Below, piece by piece: positions 1 to 11,969 of a stretch of DNA of 64,000 nt. A program made the position numbers and the translations under genes. How positions within the stretch are numbered: the first letter of the stretch is position 1; each line of letters opens with the position of its first letter. The notes under the pieces are model-generated. The model was not told where the DNA came from. It worked only from the letters and a program-made list of their open reading frames with translations, and ran no database searches. Origin of the DNA: Euptelea pleiosperma (lineage: Eukaryota; Streptophyta; Magnoliopsida; Ranunculales; Eupteleaceae); the NCBI GenBank assembly GCA_035048495.1, contig CM068543.1:24851751-24915750 (forward strand). The letters run 5' to 3'.

Positions 1-409
1 CTAAAAATCACGACTGATGGGGGGAGTCAGATTAAACCCCCTTTATCTCATATCTTAGGTATAAACACTTGGCCGAGACCCTCTTAGTCGGCTCCACCTC
101 GTGGGTCACCACATCCTAGTGTGGAGATGCTCGTACATCATCCACCCACACCAGTGAGGAGGCTCAAACATGAAGCCTCCTGACCTGATACCATTTTGAT
201 GTAAGGAGTTTAACCAATACACCCTAAAAGTTGCGACTCCTTTATCTCATAGCCCAGGTACAGGCACTCGGCCGAGACATCTTAGTGGGCCCCACCTCGT
301 GGGCCACCTCGACAATCCCTGCCCATCTACCTTAGTGGGTTGAGCTACCCCAACAGGCCCCACTCCGTGTGCAACCCCACCCCAATGTAGAGATGCTCAT
401 GCATTAGAT
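1..409 (-). mobile_element. Small LTR element (TRIM-like), left part cut by window edge
   Basis: Two diverged direct copies of one sequence lie at about 1..140 and 200..409. Both contain CTTTATCTCATA, a GGCCGAGAC motif and CCACCTCGTGGG. Between them, at 186..193, is TGATACCA, the reverse complement of the TGGTATCA core of a tRNA-iMet primer binding site, directly beside a TG at 200. This is the layout of a tiny LTR element on the minus strand with a 5' LTR at 200..409 and almost no internal domain. No coding sequence is present. The family assignment is inference from layout. Confidence 0.5.
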
Positions 410-1065
410 TATAGGTTGTGATTTATGGTTTTTATTTATCTTTTTATCTTACCCCTACATGTATGTTTTCAGTTCATTATATTTTATGTGTTTAACCGCT
501 CATCCCCACAAGAACATGAGTAGAAATTTGCCCGAAGTGGGTGCCTAGCTTTGTAGAATTAAAGGATTGTTTCATTCTATTTTTATTTATTTGTTTCCCT
601 AGAACCATGTATTAGGTTTATTTTAGAAGTAGTTTAGATATAATGGATACTAATTGCATAGCTTTCTATATTGTTTGGATGACGACCTTATGGTTGATGG
701 AATGAAACATGGGTTAATTTTCATGGTTATATGTTTTATTTTTTTGTATTTGGTTCGAACATAACTTTTTGTAGGAATAATATTTTTAGATGATTCTAAA
801 GCCATTGGTTTTTTCATTGCTCTATATACTTTCACACAAAAATTCAAATAAAAATACCAACAACAAAAACTTTAGTGCATGATCGAAGTTTCTATTTTAT
901 TTTTTTATTTTACTATAAGTTTTTTTACTCTGGCCAAATTAAACATGAAAAATTTAGGTATTAGAGTTAGCTTGTAAACCCCTGAAGTCCAACTTCGGGG
1001 CTTCTGAATAAAGAAGGAAATATTCGATTACATATTCACGCGGGATCTCGTCCCAAAGAAATATT
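410..1065. other. Unannotated intergenic sequence
   Basis: AT-rich sequence with no gene I can recognise. A short imperfect hairpin of the form CCCCTGAAGT / ACTTCGGGG occurs near 979..1000. Confidence 0.5.
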
Positions 1066-1282
1066 TGGTTTAGGTTGGACCGAAACTTGTTGAATTTTAA
1101 TCTAGATAAAGAGCCTCATTGGGCCAAAATGTGTGTGGGCGTCTATTTGCCTCACAAGCTTGGGCTCTATGAGTCCGCAAGCAATGAAGTGTGCGGTCAT
1201 CTTCTGAACCGCACAGGAAGACAATGGACCTCTCGTTGGGCCTGACTGATGAAGAGTGTGAGCCTCTTCTGGACCTCACACA
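1066..1282 (-). repeat. Dispersed repeat shared with interior of the LTR element at 18723..20082
   Basis: Read on the minus strand, this stretch aligns by eye with about 19350..19590 on the plus strand. Shared blocks include TGTGAGGTCC, CTTCATTGCTT, GGACTCAT and CGGTCCAACCTA in the same order. It is therefore a diverged inverted copy of the non-coding interior of that small LTR element. The open frame at 1097..1279 is a by-product. Confidence 0.55.
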
Positions 1283-1904
1283 TGCTTGATCTTTAAAAGT
1301 CTACAAGCGAATTTCTTTTTTTTTCTTCTTTTTTTTGCTAAACAAACACTTCAATCAACTAAGCTTGGCTAATGAGATTTGGGCCTATATTGGGCCCAAG
1401 AAGGTTTTTTTTTAGCATATTTCCTCATGGGCTTGGGTAATTACATGGGATTTCTTTTGCACATATGGGGTTTGAGTCACCTCACAACTTGTAGTAACTG
1501 GTTGAATGGACTCCATATGATTAACTACTTGCATAACATGGTGATGGAAGTCCAAAAACTGATCACAACAGACAGTTGAAGCAGATGGTTTGGTAGATTT
1601 GCTCAAGTCTGAAAACATCTTGAGAACCCAAGTGCTTGAAGAGTGACAGTTTGCGCTTTTTTTTGACATTGACGCTCTTTGCGTGGTTACGATCGAGCGC
1701 GAGATCTTGTGGTTGGGGTGACTTCTCCTACAGATGTCACATAAAATGTTCAAAACTAAGGGCGACGGAGGTTCAGGTGGGTCTATTTTTTATTTTTTTT
1801 GGAAACCAATGAGAAGGTTTCCTTGTGGGAAAAGCCCTCGTAAAGGTTCAGAACCAGGCCATATAAAATGTAAAATAATCGATCCGTTCTGTTTTAAGTA
1901 AGAA
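1283..1904. other. Unannotated; one unrecognised minus-strand open frame
   Basis: No recognised gene. A 113-codon open frame runs from 1753 to 1412 on the minus strand. Its product is Ser/Thr/His-rich, resembles no family I know, and has no supporting start context, so it is probably chance. Confidence 0.3.
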
Positions 1905-3260
1905 TACCTAGAAGGGGAGGTGATTAGGTATTCAAAAAATTAATCTAACCTATCACAAGTTTACTGATCAAGATAAGGTAATAAACTCGCATGTCTTAGT
2001 TGATTGATAAAATAATTATTACAAATGACTCAAATCAAATATACTTCTGTGGTATATTGTCTTTTCGTCGTTTGATCTAATCAATAAATTTAGCAGAACA
2101 ACAATCAAACATTCACAAGATAAAGTTTTTACGTGGAAACCTTAGCCAAGAAAAACCATGGGACCACGTCCAGATGGAAAGTATCACTAACTGAAAAGTT
2201 AAATGAAACAAAGGTTACCTATGCAGCACCATTGTAAATGCAGCTTTCAAACTTAACCAAGGCCTACTGCCGATTCGTCCATGTCTTCTGAATCAATGCT
2301 ACGAATCTATGTGCGCCTTCCCAGCTAAGAAGCCTTGTCCGCTTGTTCAGTTTGGTACTCCCCAAACCTACCTTCGATCAGCCACTCCGATCTTAATTCT
2401 CAACTCTCTAGCCTTTGCTGAATGTGAAGTATTCAGTACACCCTGAACCCTAAGGTGTTCAAATAGTGTTGAAACGCACTGGTACTCTCAGGTTTCTAGG
2501 TCAAGTTTCTATGTGGAAAACCTAAGCTGAGTAAAGAATCAAGCTTTTGGCTTTGATCAAGAAGAGAAAAAGCTCACAAGATATTAATGAGAACTAAAGG
2601 CTTTTTGCTCTTCGAATGGACACTCTTGATAAATAAAACTTTCTTCTCTGTATTCCAATGTATATTCAATAAGTCCAGAAATGGGTTATATTTATAGAAT
2701 TCGTAACCCTGAGTCTATTGATAAGTGGGGGAAGTAGAAACTAGAATTTTGGATCTGAAAACTCAATCCGCGTGAAGTCCAATCAATTGTACTTTGGGTC
2801 CAATCGATTCATTGGTCTTGTACGGATGGGTTTTTCCGTCGTAAATCCAATCGGGTACAATCGATCGGACATATATAAGTTTCTGTCCCGTAGAGTCCAA
2901 TCGATTCCACAAAGGTCTCCAATCGATTGGACTTCAAATAAGTTATGTCTCGTAGAGTCCAATCAATTTCACAGAGATCTCCAATCCATTGGCCTATAAA
3001 GTCCAATTGATCGAACTTTCCCAGAAATCAATAATCTTAACTTAGACTCGGGTTTGTCATTTGACTAAGTTTGACCATTATATTTTATTCATTTTAAACA
3101 TATTCCTATGACCACTAAGTCACTTACCTTCCTAAGCAAGCGTACACGATCTATAACCGACAAATGGACAATTACTTAGATGACTTATGTCGTCAACCAT
3201 CTGATTCTTGTTGTCTCTGTCTTTTAATCTTCACGTAGTCGGTAAAGTATGCATAACACA
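1905..3260 (+). mobile_element. Decayed LTR of a SIRE/Maximus-like Copia retrotransposon
   Basis: The block CCTAGAAGGGGAGGTGATTA at 1908..1927 resembles the CTAGAGGGGGGTGAATAGG motif common in LTRs of plant SIRE/Maximus Copia elements. Several copies of the semi-palindromic TCCAATCGATTGGACT type follow at about 2776..3012, also typical of those LTRs. No gag or pol is seen and the ends are not defined. Assignment is from remembered family features, not a search. Confidence 0.35.
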
Positions 3261-3272
3261 ACATCTTCAACA

Positions 3273-3586
3273 CTACACTGGTCCTCGCTCATAGGACCGG
3301 TTACATGAATATTTTATGTCACATGAAAACTTTACCGAAACTCGAATATGAAAATATTCTTTATAAAAAGGTTTTGGAGATGGAAGACCAAGAGACGTAG
3401 AGATTATCCTCCTTTGTTTGTAGAGATCCTTCAGTTCTTCAAGAGACATTCTCGTTTCAAGTAGTAGATCCATGAAACAGAGAAGATAGTCATCTTGTTT
3501 AAGATTCAAATGAGAAAAGAAAGAGAAATGATCTGAGAACTGACGGGCAACAAGCACAGGTTGTTGGATGACTCGCTCTAATACTA
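3273..3586 (-). mobile_element. Interior fragment of a small Copia-type LTR element with primer site
   Basis: Positions 3575..3586 read GCTCTAATACTA, the reverse complement of a decayed tRNA-iMet primer site (TAGTATTAGAGC for TGGTATCAGAGC). It abuts the LTR at 3587..3815. The remaining bases are interior sequence with an open frame that I do not recognise. Confidence 0.5.
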
Positions 3587-3815
3587 TGTAGAATTTTGAG
3601 TTTATTGATAAAACTTGGATGATTACATTGATATACTCAAAGCTTTTATATAGAGCATTACAAGAGTCCAATAAGAAGGAAATCCTAATCTCTTAGAATC
3701 AAATCTAATCATAATTGATTCATCTAAATCTTAATGATCCAAATAATATGTGGTGAGATACACCAAAGATGATATGGTGCATCTCACACACTTTATTATA
3801 ATATATTCTTTAATA
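3587..3815 (-). mobile_element. LTR, same family as the LTRs at 18723..18989 and 19821..20082
   Basis: On the minus strand this carries TGTGTGAGATGCACCATATC, a TATA-like CTATATAAAAGC and an AATAAA-like end, in the same order as the two LTRs at 18.7 and 19.8 kb. It sits directly beside a decayed Met-type primer site. Only this LTR is found here, so the element is truncated or its partner LTR is gone. Confidence 0.6.
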
Positions 3816-4573
3816 TTTAGTTGAATTTATCTCTTAGCTTTCTAAATTGGGGTCATGGGCCCTAAGGATATTTTTTGGATTTTTTTAAATCAGACACTGC
3901 GATTATGTCGATTCCATTTCTACAAACCAAAAAAATTCAGACTTCGACATATTCTCTATAAAAAATATTCTTCATAGTACTTATATTTTATATATATTTT
4001 TACCTATTAGATCCTTAAGTCTAGTTTTTAGGTATAGGCGGTAGGTTATCTAACTCCAAATAACAAATCCTATGGAGCTTTTGCAGGCAGACATGTTCTG
4101 CAAATTTTTCAAAACTTAGAAATTTATCCAATTTTCTTCTTGTAGTTTATGTACTTTGATTGATTTATCAACTCCTATATCGATTTTTGGTGTTATATGA
4201 GTAGTTTTATTTTAGAATGGATATGATTTTCAAGAATGGACTTAAACCTAATTAATTGATGTGTTTTTAAACTTAGTAACATATATCATAACCGGCTTAG
4301 TATACACTTTATTTCTATTTTATCCCTACCGCATCTTAGGACCATGGATCTAGGTTGCGTGTCAGGTCTGACCGAGATGTCACGGGTCGAATCTGGTAGA
4401 CCCGTGATCAAGGCGTGACATGAATCCACTTGCAGAACCTCTTCCCTAGTTTACACATCTCAACTATGCAATCCCCAACATACGTCTGTATCTCTCATCA
4501 AGTCCAATCATTGGTATCTTCATCGACATAAGAAGGTATGCACAAACGTATGGACATTTGAGGTTGGAGCAAT
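3816..4573. other. Unannotated intergenic sequence
   Basis: AT-rich sequence. A GC-richer block about 4320..4440 (ACGGGTCGAATCTGGTAGAC) is repeat-like. No gene or element end was recognised. Confidence 0.4.
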
Positions 4574-4895
4574 TGCTTTTAACAAAGTTGAAAGAACTCT
4601 TGGGATCTAAATGAGAAAAACGTTTGAGGGTAAAATAAAAAATCTAAATTGGGTGATCAAAAGTAACCCAATGAAAGAATGTGTATTTATGTTTTTCTCT
4701 ATTCTATATTTGTACACTTGTTACAAAGATAGTAAGTAAAATACAAATGAAGAAAGCTATCTCTAGGTAAGAATATACTTAAAAGGAGATTTTATGGATG
4801 ACATGGCAGTAGGTGGGGTCCACTTCACCAAACATCCACAGAAGTTGCTACATATGCATGTGGGAGACATCCTATATATATGGTGTATTTTAACA
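4574..4895 (-). repeat. 3' LTR of the degenerate Copia element
   Basis: On the minus strand it starts TGTTAAAATACACC immediately after a polypurine tract and ends at a TG/CA boundary at 4574. Its end matches the partial LTR that begins at 5758. Confidence 0.55.
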
Positions 4896-5117
4896 TCCCC
4901 TTGATCGAGTTGAGTATAGTCATATTCAACTTGGACTGTTGATTAACAAATGAGAGTCAAGGTAGACTCTTGGTAAAAAACAATATGTGAATTGAAGGTG
5001 CAGTAGAACAAATTTGACTCGGAGAGATCCATTGACCACTTTGTCTCAAACGAAGTAATAATTGTGCTCAATATGTTTAGATCAAGCATGGAAGATGGGA
5101 TTGCATGTGGACAAGAG

Positions 5118-5331
5118 CATGGTTAGAAGTCTCAATCGATCTCGTTCTAGATTGGGCAATCCGGATCGGGATCGATGGCTATCAAGACGATCTGAAATGG
5201 AGTTTTCTTGCCCGAAATGTAATGTTCTTCTTCAACCCTCACATCATTTTGAGCGAGACGATCCGAGACCAGCAATCTACCGTCCGATCCGGATTGGGAT
5301 CGGCGCCCACTAATCCCAAGATTTTCAACCA
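5118..5331. mobile_element. Mutator-like MITE, 214 bp, 10-bp target duplication
   Basis: The interval is flanked on both sides by an identical TGGACAAGAG (5108..5117 and 5332..5341). Its ends are imperfect inverted repeats (CATGGTTAGAAGTCT against AAGATTTTCAACCA). A 9- to 10-bp duplication fits Mutator-like elements. Internally it carries repeated GATCCGGAT and GGGATCGG motifs. It lies inside the decayed Copia element, so it inserted later. The overlapping open frames at 5062..5362 are not genes. Confidence 0.75.
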
Positions 5332-5344
5332 TGGACAAGAGAGA

Positions 5345-5450
5345 GACCAATGTCATGAATAAGGAAACATAGCCATGTGGGCCAGAGACTTGTATTCAAC
5401 TTCGGCACTAGAACATGATATTGTGGGATGTACCCAAGAATATCGCCAAC
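5345..5450 (-). pseudogene. Copia RNase H fragment
   Basis: The minus-strand translation contains SSAEVEYKSLAHMA (about 5372..5413), matching the conserved Copia RNase H motif usually written STEAEYxALA. The flanking reading frames contain stops. It is the only coding scrap left in the surrounding Copia remnant and is not functional. Confidence 0.6.
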
Positions 5451-5859
5451 CATGATATAGATTATATTGTTTTCAGGTAGTCAGGATACGCTTGACTTGC
5501 ATATACTGACACACCAAGTTAACACAAGGAAAGATCGGGTTGAGTATTGTGAAATGCCGAAATGTATAGAAATGTTATGAGGACTTCACCCAAATAATCC
5601 ACACAATATATCGTTAAAAAGAGGTTTTTGTCAACTTTCCAATAAATTTATATATGTGCAAATACGACTCCTAATTAGAGATATCACTAAAATACTGACA
5701 CTGTGTTATACTATAATGGAAAAATAAGTCTCGAAGGATTTAATGCTCATGATACCATATATAACAAAGTTTAAAGAATTCTTGGGATCCAAAATAAAAT
5801 ATATAGCGTCCAAGGGTAAAACAAAATCTCTAAGTTAAACTACCAATGTACACTACAAT

Positions 5860-7720
5860 TTGTAATGCCTTGTTTTTATTTATATTAATTATTAGTTAAC
5901 AATTAATTATTGTTGTGAATCTGATGATATTTTCATTGATCAACACACGTATATATAGCTCTTGATCGGGACGTTATAAAGTAAATGACGAACCGTTACA
6001 AAGTAAATGTCTATAGTGTAACCGACGCCACATAAGCGGTGGTCAGCCATCGGTTACAACCGTTACGTTTACAACAATTATGTGTATTTAGTATTAATGC
6101 ATATTTATTTTTAGTTTAGAGCCATGTTTGTTGGGTGGGCTTTCGGAGCCATTTTAATGACATTTTATGCCTTTTTATTGTTTAATTTAGAGTCCAGTTG
6201 ATACCCATGGGCCTTCGGCCTATTTTTAGCCCATTAATGGACTAAATTAAGATTTTTGACCATTCCCTTTTAAACCTAAGTGAAAGTTACGAAAATCACT
6301 TTTCTCAAATTCTAAACCTAAACTCTAATCTCTCTTATTTTCTCATCTTCACTCTTTGAAGCCAAGGGTTTGGGAAAACCATCCGGTTGTGGACGAATCT
6401 CTTTCGTATGTTGGATTCGCGATCACAGGCAAGTGAAAACTTCATTAATCCCTTAGGTATTTGGATATTGATTGTTATTATAAGTATTTGTTAATAAAAA
6501 AAGTATGATTATGGCTTTGTTTGATTAATGGTGTTTAGATTCATTTTTTTTTCTTCTAGGTTTAATCTTTTATTAATTTCTTATGTTTATTCTCTTTTTC
6601 ATTTTTAAAAAATCATGTAGAGATTTTGTGGTAAATCTATGAAAAAACATGCTAAAATCTTTAATTATCTTTGAATTCTTACAAAATTATTAAAAAGTGA
6701 GTTTTTGTATGAATTTTATCTTCTTCGTTTCTTAACATTTTTTAGCTCTGTATTTTTTTAAATTGCGTATTTCGAAATAAGATGGTATTTTTTTTAGAAT
6801 TTAATATAAATCACAGAATTCTCATAATATAAAATTTCGTTCATATAATTCTTGATTTTTGATTCTCGATTCTCTATTCTTAATTCTAAAAATTCTTGAG
6901 TTCCTTTATGATTCTTTTATTAAAGTTTTCTTATGATCTCTTCGGGCTTGGATTTTTCTACGATTTTTGTTAAGCATGTTCATTGTTTATATTAATAGAT
7001 AATTATATGATAATTGTTACGTGAATGAAAATATAAGTATTATTTTAGATGACTATAAATTAGGTTAATTATTAAAATGCATTACTATTCAGTTATTGTT
7101 GTATTATTTATCATAAAGATTATAATCTATAAATTAGGTTAAGCACGCCTATATTCTAGGGTTTATCTGATGATTGTCTAGATAATCCGCATGTCAGATT
7201 TATTAACTTAACTTCGAGATGAGTATATTTCATTATATCTGTATACATGATTAGTTTAGCTACAGAATGAGATGAATGTGTGGACACTTACATGTTTGAT
7301 TATAGAATTGTTTAGAGACATTACTACAATTGTGATTAATCTTGTTAACTGTTGTTTGACGTAGTGTACACACAATAGCAAGGCACGTGCACGTGGTTAG
7401 TGAGTGTCTAGCTTACGAGTCTAATAGACCCACCCTTGTATACGATATCTCTTTGCAGAACGTGACAGAACGAGTTGTTATTTTTTGGATTATTTCGTGT
7501 TCTTGTTTAAATCCAGTTCAATTGTTTTCCGTATTTGGTTTAGTTAGACCCGTTTTATTAATATTTCAGATATTATATTTTGAGTTGACTTTTATATTGA
7601 TCTATATTTATGATGCCGATATTGCGGATCTCGTGATGTATTGGGATGCATTCTCAACTCACGCCTCGGGATTCGTGCACGAATAGAGATATTATGGCTT
7701 ATGATTTGCGGGTTGTGACA
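5860..7720 (+). mobile_element. LTR remnant, possibly of a Del/Tekay-type Gypsy element
   Basis: The sequence ends GCGGGTTGTGACA at 7720, a typical terminus for plant Del/Tekay LTRs. The block around 6180..6240 (GTTGATACCCATGGGCCTT) recurs at about 45671..45690, where it again sits in LTR-like sequence. Open frames in it (e.g. 7387..7686) have no recognisable product. The left end and the partner LTR are not seen, so it may be a solo LTR. The family is inferred. Confidence 0.4.
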
Positions 7721-8016
7721 CAATTAGACCACCACCATCAATTTTCTCGACGTTAACTCATTTAAAGCTTAAAATACATCTTTAAAAAATAGAGAAAAAT
7801 GATGGCAAGAAGATAAACATATGAGACTTTCTATCTTTTTGTGTGAATATATTTTGTTCTATTGTTCTTCGGGGGCTTAGAACTTGGGTCCACGGCGTGT
7901 GGAACAAGACCAACAAACTACTAATACCACCAATTAGTGTCAATTTGCATCTACCATGTGATCAGAAAGATTTATCTTGCAACAATGTTCTCGATCAAGC
8001 TAGATTTACACCCAAA

Positions 8017-8380
8017 GAGCATCTCCAACCGTACGCCAAATGGGGTCTCTATTTTCAAGACCCCATTAGACCCCATTTTGAGTCTCCATGCATATTTGGC
8101 ATGGAGTCTCCATGCATATTTGGCACGGAGGGGTCTCTATACAAATCTCTATTATTGTTCATATATGAATTTGGAATTCCCACTATGCCCATTTTTATGC
8201 ATTAAAATAAAAATTGATACCGTATGTATCCTTTTATAAAATTAGGAATAGTGTTTTAAAGATATAATTTAGAGATGAGTCGTTGGAGGTGGTGTCAGAA
8301 TCGAGCTGGTCTAAAAGCACTTTCTATTTAAAGACAATATTTTTATCTCTATTTTAGAGATCTCAGTTGGAGATGATGTA
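8017..8380. mobile_element. PIF/Harbinger-type MITE
   Basis: The left end is GAGCATCTCCAACCG and the right end GTTGGAGATGATGT, a diverged inverted pair of the GAGCATCTCCAAC type known for Tourist/Harbinger MITEs. The expected TTA duplication has decayed. Inside, 8081..8127 is a tandem pair of a unit containing GTCTCCATGCATATTTGGCA. Confidence 0.55.
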
Positions 8381-9339
8381 AGCGATCAATCAGAGCTGAC
8401 CCATAACCAACACCACTGCATGAACTCAACCTACACCGCTCATGGCTCCGGTCGAACAGGATGGCAAAACAGCATCATAGATCAAACAAGTCAATAATTT
8501 ACGGACCAGTTAATACCATGCATCATGGTACTTCGTAATAAGTTACAACATCCCAGAATTCCTCATTGGACCCCCACACAGTTAACTAGGCCTTCTTACA
8601 TGTTTGCATTTATTTATGCATCATATGTATGGGACACATTAGGTGGCCCACGACATAACACTACACTTTATACAGAGTCCTGAGAGAGATCTATGGGCTC
8701 ATATGGTTGCTTGTCCTATAGTGCTTACTCGAGGTAATTATATTGAAGCGCATAATTAGTTGAAGATCACGAGGTATCATTTTGAAACATGTATGGACCA
8801 CCTGTCGACCCAACATACATAACTGTTGAACATATAGGGCGATAAAAGAAGATACCATTTTTGTCAGCTCAAAAGCGCCTTTGTATCCCATATGTACCTT
8901 TTATTAGGGTACATTTTTGTTTAGAAGGATAAATTTGTTGTACCGTGTGTAATTGGCGATATTTGCACAACCCCCCCCCCCCCCCACCCCCCTGTAGTTT
9001 TTTTCGTTGACTGTTTGCCTCATGGACCAAAATGCCCTTACCTTTTCAAAATTATGAAAATACCAACCGTGTATGTACTGACAACCCGCCATTATAACAT
9101 CATTTAACCATTTTCTATTTGTAGAGCCTAGAATCCCCAAATGTATCCATGCCATGGTCATTGGTCACCACTGAGTTCGTTTGGAAAACTTTGTTCAACT
9201 TTGCTCAGGGTGGCCTGGAGCAAATCCGAGTGGAGGTAGCACCACATTTAGTTACCTAATGTTGGAGTTCGGGCGACAGAGCAGCGAGCAAGAGAAGAAC
9301 ACCTACCATGGCTTGAACGGTGAAGGTTGGAGATAGAAG
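8381..9339. other. Unannotated; contains a poly-C tract
   Basis: No gene recognised. C15-A-C6 lies at 8971..8992, next to sequence (CTGTAGTTTTTTTCGTTGAC) that looks like the arm of another, undefined transposon. Confidence 0.4.
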
Positions 9340-10055
9340 GGAGCACTTTTGAGCCACATGGCAGGCTTCTAGCTAGAGACCATTGACCTTATGGATGTTT
9401 GGCCATCCCTAGGTGGACCGACGTACCAAAATCTGCCTATTAGTGATTTCAAACCTTTTGATCTTTGTAACTTAAAATGACTCCAATCCAACACTTATAA
9501 ATCACTAATCAAACATATTTTTGGTGTCTGGCTACACATATAAATGCCATGTGGCATATTCTTAGACACCAATGACCAGATGGATGTTTGGTTCATCCCT
9601 AGGTAAACTTATATACAAAAAATCAGCTTGATTAATGACTTCTAGAAGTTGAATTTTAGTACCCAAAATAATCTTCGAATCCCACGGTAGAAAATCAACC
9701 CATGAAAAGAATTGAAATATAATAGTTATCAACCACCAATCAAGTTGGTTTTTGGTCTGTAGGTCCACCTTAGGATGTCTCATACATCCGTATGGTCATT
9801 GGTCTCTAAGAGTGTTTCACTTTTCGGTTCCATTGATTCATGGGCGAGTGGTTGTCCCCTTGATAGAGCTACAAACCAACAATCGTCATGATTGATGACC
9901 TCTAGCGATCTGATCAAACATAAATGCTTAAACCATTGGCTATAATCATCAATTAGACTGGTTTTTTTTATCTGCATGTCCACCTAGGATAGGCCAAACA
10001 TCCATACAGTAGTTCTTAACAGTGTCACGTGTCTCACAATGTAGTCCATCATCTA
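9340..10055. repeat. Cluster of three decayed family-A MITE pieces
   Basis: The family-A core (variants of ATGGATGTTTGG, then GTGGACCTACAxACCAAAAATCAGC, then TTAGTGATTTC) appears in forward form near 9390 and 9580 and in reverse form near 9780 and 9990. Arms are diverged and rearranged, so I cannot pair them cleanly. No coding potential. Confidence 0.5.
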
Positions 10056-10154
10056 AGATTTATTCATTTTTATATTCCTCCCAGAGTAGTTGGAAAAATT
10101 GTTGGTAGGCTAAAATTATCAGTAGTACATCTACGATCTACCTAATCAAAGCGA

Positions 10155-10515
10155 AGCCACTGACCGCCCCAATATGAACCACGTGGCACTCTTAGAGGAT
10201 ATATGCTGACCGTATAGATGTTTGGTCAATCCCTAGGTGGACCTAGGACCAAAAATCAGCCTGATTAGTGATTTCAAACCTTTGAATCCTTGTACCTACC
10301 CCAAATAATGGTCAATATAATGCTCAAATTCCCAGGGTTAATTAAATCAACCCACGAAAATGACTCCAATCCAATGCTTAGAAATCACTAATCAGATTGA
10401 TTTTGTGTTTGTGGGTGCATCTAGGAATTGGCCAAACGTCCACACCGTCAGTGCCCTCTAAAAATGTGCCATGTGACTTGTATTGTGGCGGTCAGCGAAG
10501 TTTTACTCTGGACCA
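10155..10515. mobile_element. Family-A Mutator-like MITE
   Basis: The left arm carries CACGTGGCACTCTTAGAGG and a GACCGTATAGATGTTTGGTC variant. The right arm returns the same motifs inverted, ending near AGTTTTACTC. Long foldback structure without coding capacity. Confidence 0.6.
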
Positions 10516-10544
10516 AGGGAGCTTTACTCGTGTCCAGGGCCGCT

Positions 10545-11275
10545 AATCTATATATAGGGAGGTGGAGTCCACAATAGTTTCAGGCAGATGCCCCATCAAA
10601 TCAAAAGAAATCTTTGATACGTAATGTTGTGTCGAAAGGTTGATACGTCATTTACCAAAATGACATGTGGCACATTCTTTCAGGCCCATTGACCCCATGA
10701 GCATTTGACCCCCTCCTGGTGGGCCTACACACCAAAAATCAGCTCAATTAGTGATTTATAGCCATTAGATTTGAGCTTTTTTATTATCATGGGCTATAAA
10801 CTCATTCATTAGATTGTTCATAAAGCCTCTGATGAAAAATAAACGCTTAAATTCAATGGTCAGGATCGGGGGACACCCATGTTTGACACCCATTTTGGCG
10901 TACCCACATAGAAGATGAATCAATGGCTGTGGGGATGGTCTCCTCACCATACAGATCACCCCAACAAAAATCAGACCATTCTGAAATTTCTAACCCCATC
11001 AAATATGGTTTTCAAGTTACACCGTAAAAACCAACAGCATAATTCTTCAGCTTCTAAACCAATCTATGAATATCAGAATGATCTGAATTTTTGTGAGGAT
11101 GATCTCCTCACCATAGAGATCATCCTCACCAAAAATCTGCCATTGATTCATCTTCTATGTGGGTAGGCCAAAATGGGTGTCCCCTGAGCTCGACCCTAAA
11201 TTCAATGGCTAGAAATAAATCACTAATGACTGACTTCTAGCCAATTTTTTTTTAGTAAATCTTTGAAGATAGATG
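10545..11275. mobile_element. Family-C foldback element, interrupted by the MITE at 10858
   Basis: It starts with TATATAGGGAGGTGGAGTCC, shared with the copy at about 16065. Both have ACATTTGACCCCCTCCTGGT followed by a palindromic core. The reading is split at 10858..11196 by a younger MITE, with TAAATTCAAT duplicated on both sides. The outer right end is uncertain. Confidence 0.5.
10858..11196. mobile_element. Family-D2 palindromic MITE, 339 bp, 10-bp target duplication
   Basis: The element runs from GGTCAGGATCGGGGGAC to GTCCCCTGAGCTCGACCC and is flanked by identical TAAATTCAAT at 10848..10857 and 11197..11206. Its arms contain GATGAATCAATGGCTG and its inverse, plus an inner foldback of GATGATCTCCTCACCAT. 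The duplication length points to the Mutator superfamily. It interrupts a family-C element. Confidence 0.8.
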
Positions 11276-11284
11276 TCGGTCCTC

Positions 11285-11590
11285 AACACTGATGATGGAC
11301 CACACTCTGAGCAACGTGGCACACTCTTAGAGACCACTGACCGTATGGATGTTTGGACCATCTCTAGTTGGATCCACAGACCAAAGATCAGCCTGATTAA
11401 TGATTTCTTCCCATTGGATTGGAGTTTTTTTATGAAATATTTTTAGCCATTGGATTCGAGCATTATTTGTGGTACTCAGATCCAAAGGTTAAAAATCACT
11501 AATGAGGCTGAGTTTTGGTCTGCATGAGAGTAGGTCAACCTAGGGGTGAGCCAAACATTAAAGTTGAGGGTATTCTGTGGACCACCCTGG
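11285..11590. mobile_element. Family-A MITE, eroded ends
   Basis: The left arm has GTGGCACACTCTTAGAGACC and GACCGTATGGATGTTTGG. The core is TTAATGATTTC...GAAATCACTAAT-like, and the right arm ends in diverged GGGTGAGCCAAACATT. Confidence 0.5.
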
Positions 11591-11969
11591 TTTCACCGCT
11601 GTCCACACAGTCACCATTCTATAGCTAAGCTTACTAGGATATCCAAACAGAGGAAGCTTTTCAAAGATTTAAATTCCGTTCCTTCCAAGATGGTCTTGAT
11701 GGCAACATTCCGTTCCTTCCAAGGCATTTCTCTTTATAATGGATTCATACCTCCCCCGTTACGTTATGAACCGTTAACCGTTAAAACGCTGAAAAAATAA
11801 CAGCCGTTACTAGGCCAACTTTCGTTCAAGCAGTACTTCTCCAATCTAAGGGGGCTTTGCTGGTCTGCAACACTCGTGAGGCTTGAGTCCTAAGGGGGGG
11901 TAGGGAATGAAGGCGTGGGTGAGGCGATGGTGTGGAGTCGAGGGTGCAAGGGAGGGGGAGGGGCTCACT
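11591..11969. other. Unannotated sequence with AACCGTTAACCGTTAAAACG motif
   Basis: No gene recognised. The segment 11760..11810 carries the CCGTTAA-type motif that recurs in AACGG-rich elements elsewhere in the window. 11893..11960 is G-rich. Confidence 0.4.

Larger units (their letters stand above)
4574..5845 (-). mobile_element. Degenerate Copia retrotransposon, internally deleted
   Basis: Two related sequences lie in direct orientation at 4574..4895 and from 5758 to about 5840. Both start near AACAAAGTT(G/T)(A)AAGAA(C/T)TCTTGGGAT. On the minus strand the 5' copy is preceded by a Met-type primer site (TGGTATCATGAGC, 5745..5757). The 3' copy begins TGTTAAAATACACC after the purine tract AAGGGGA at 4896..4902. 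Between them only a scrap of Copia RNase H is recognisable and most of gag-pol is gone. A MITE has inserted at 5118..5331. The outer end of the right LTR is lost. Confidence 0.65.
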
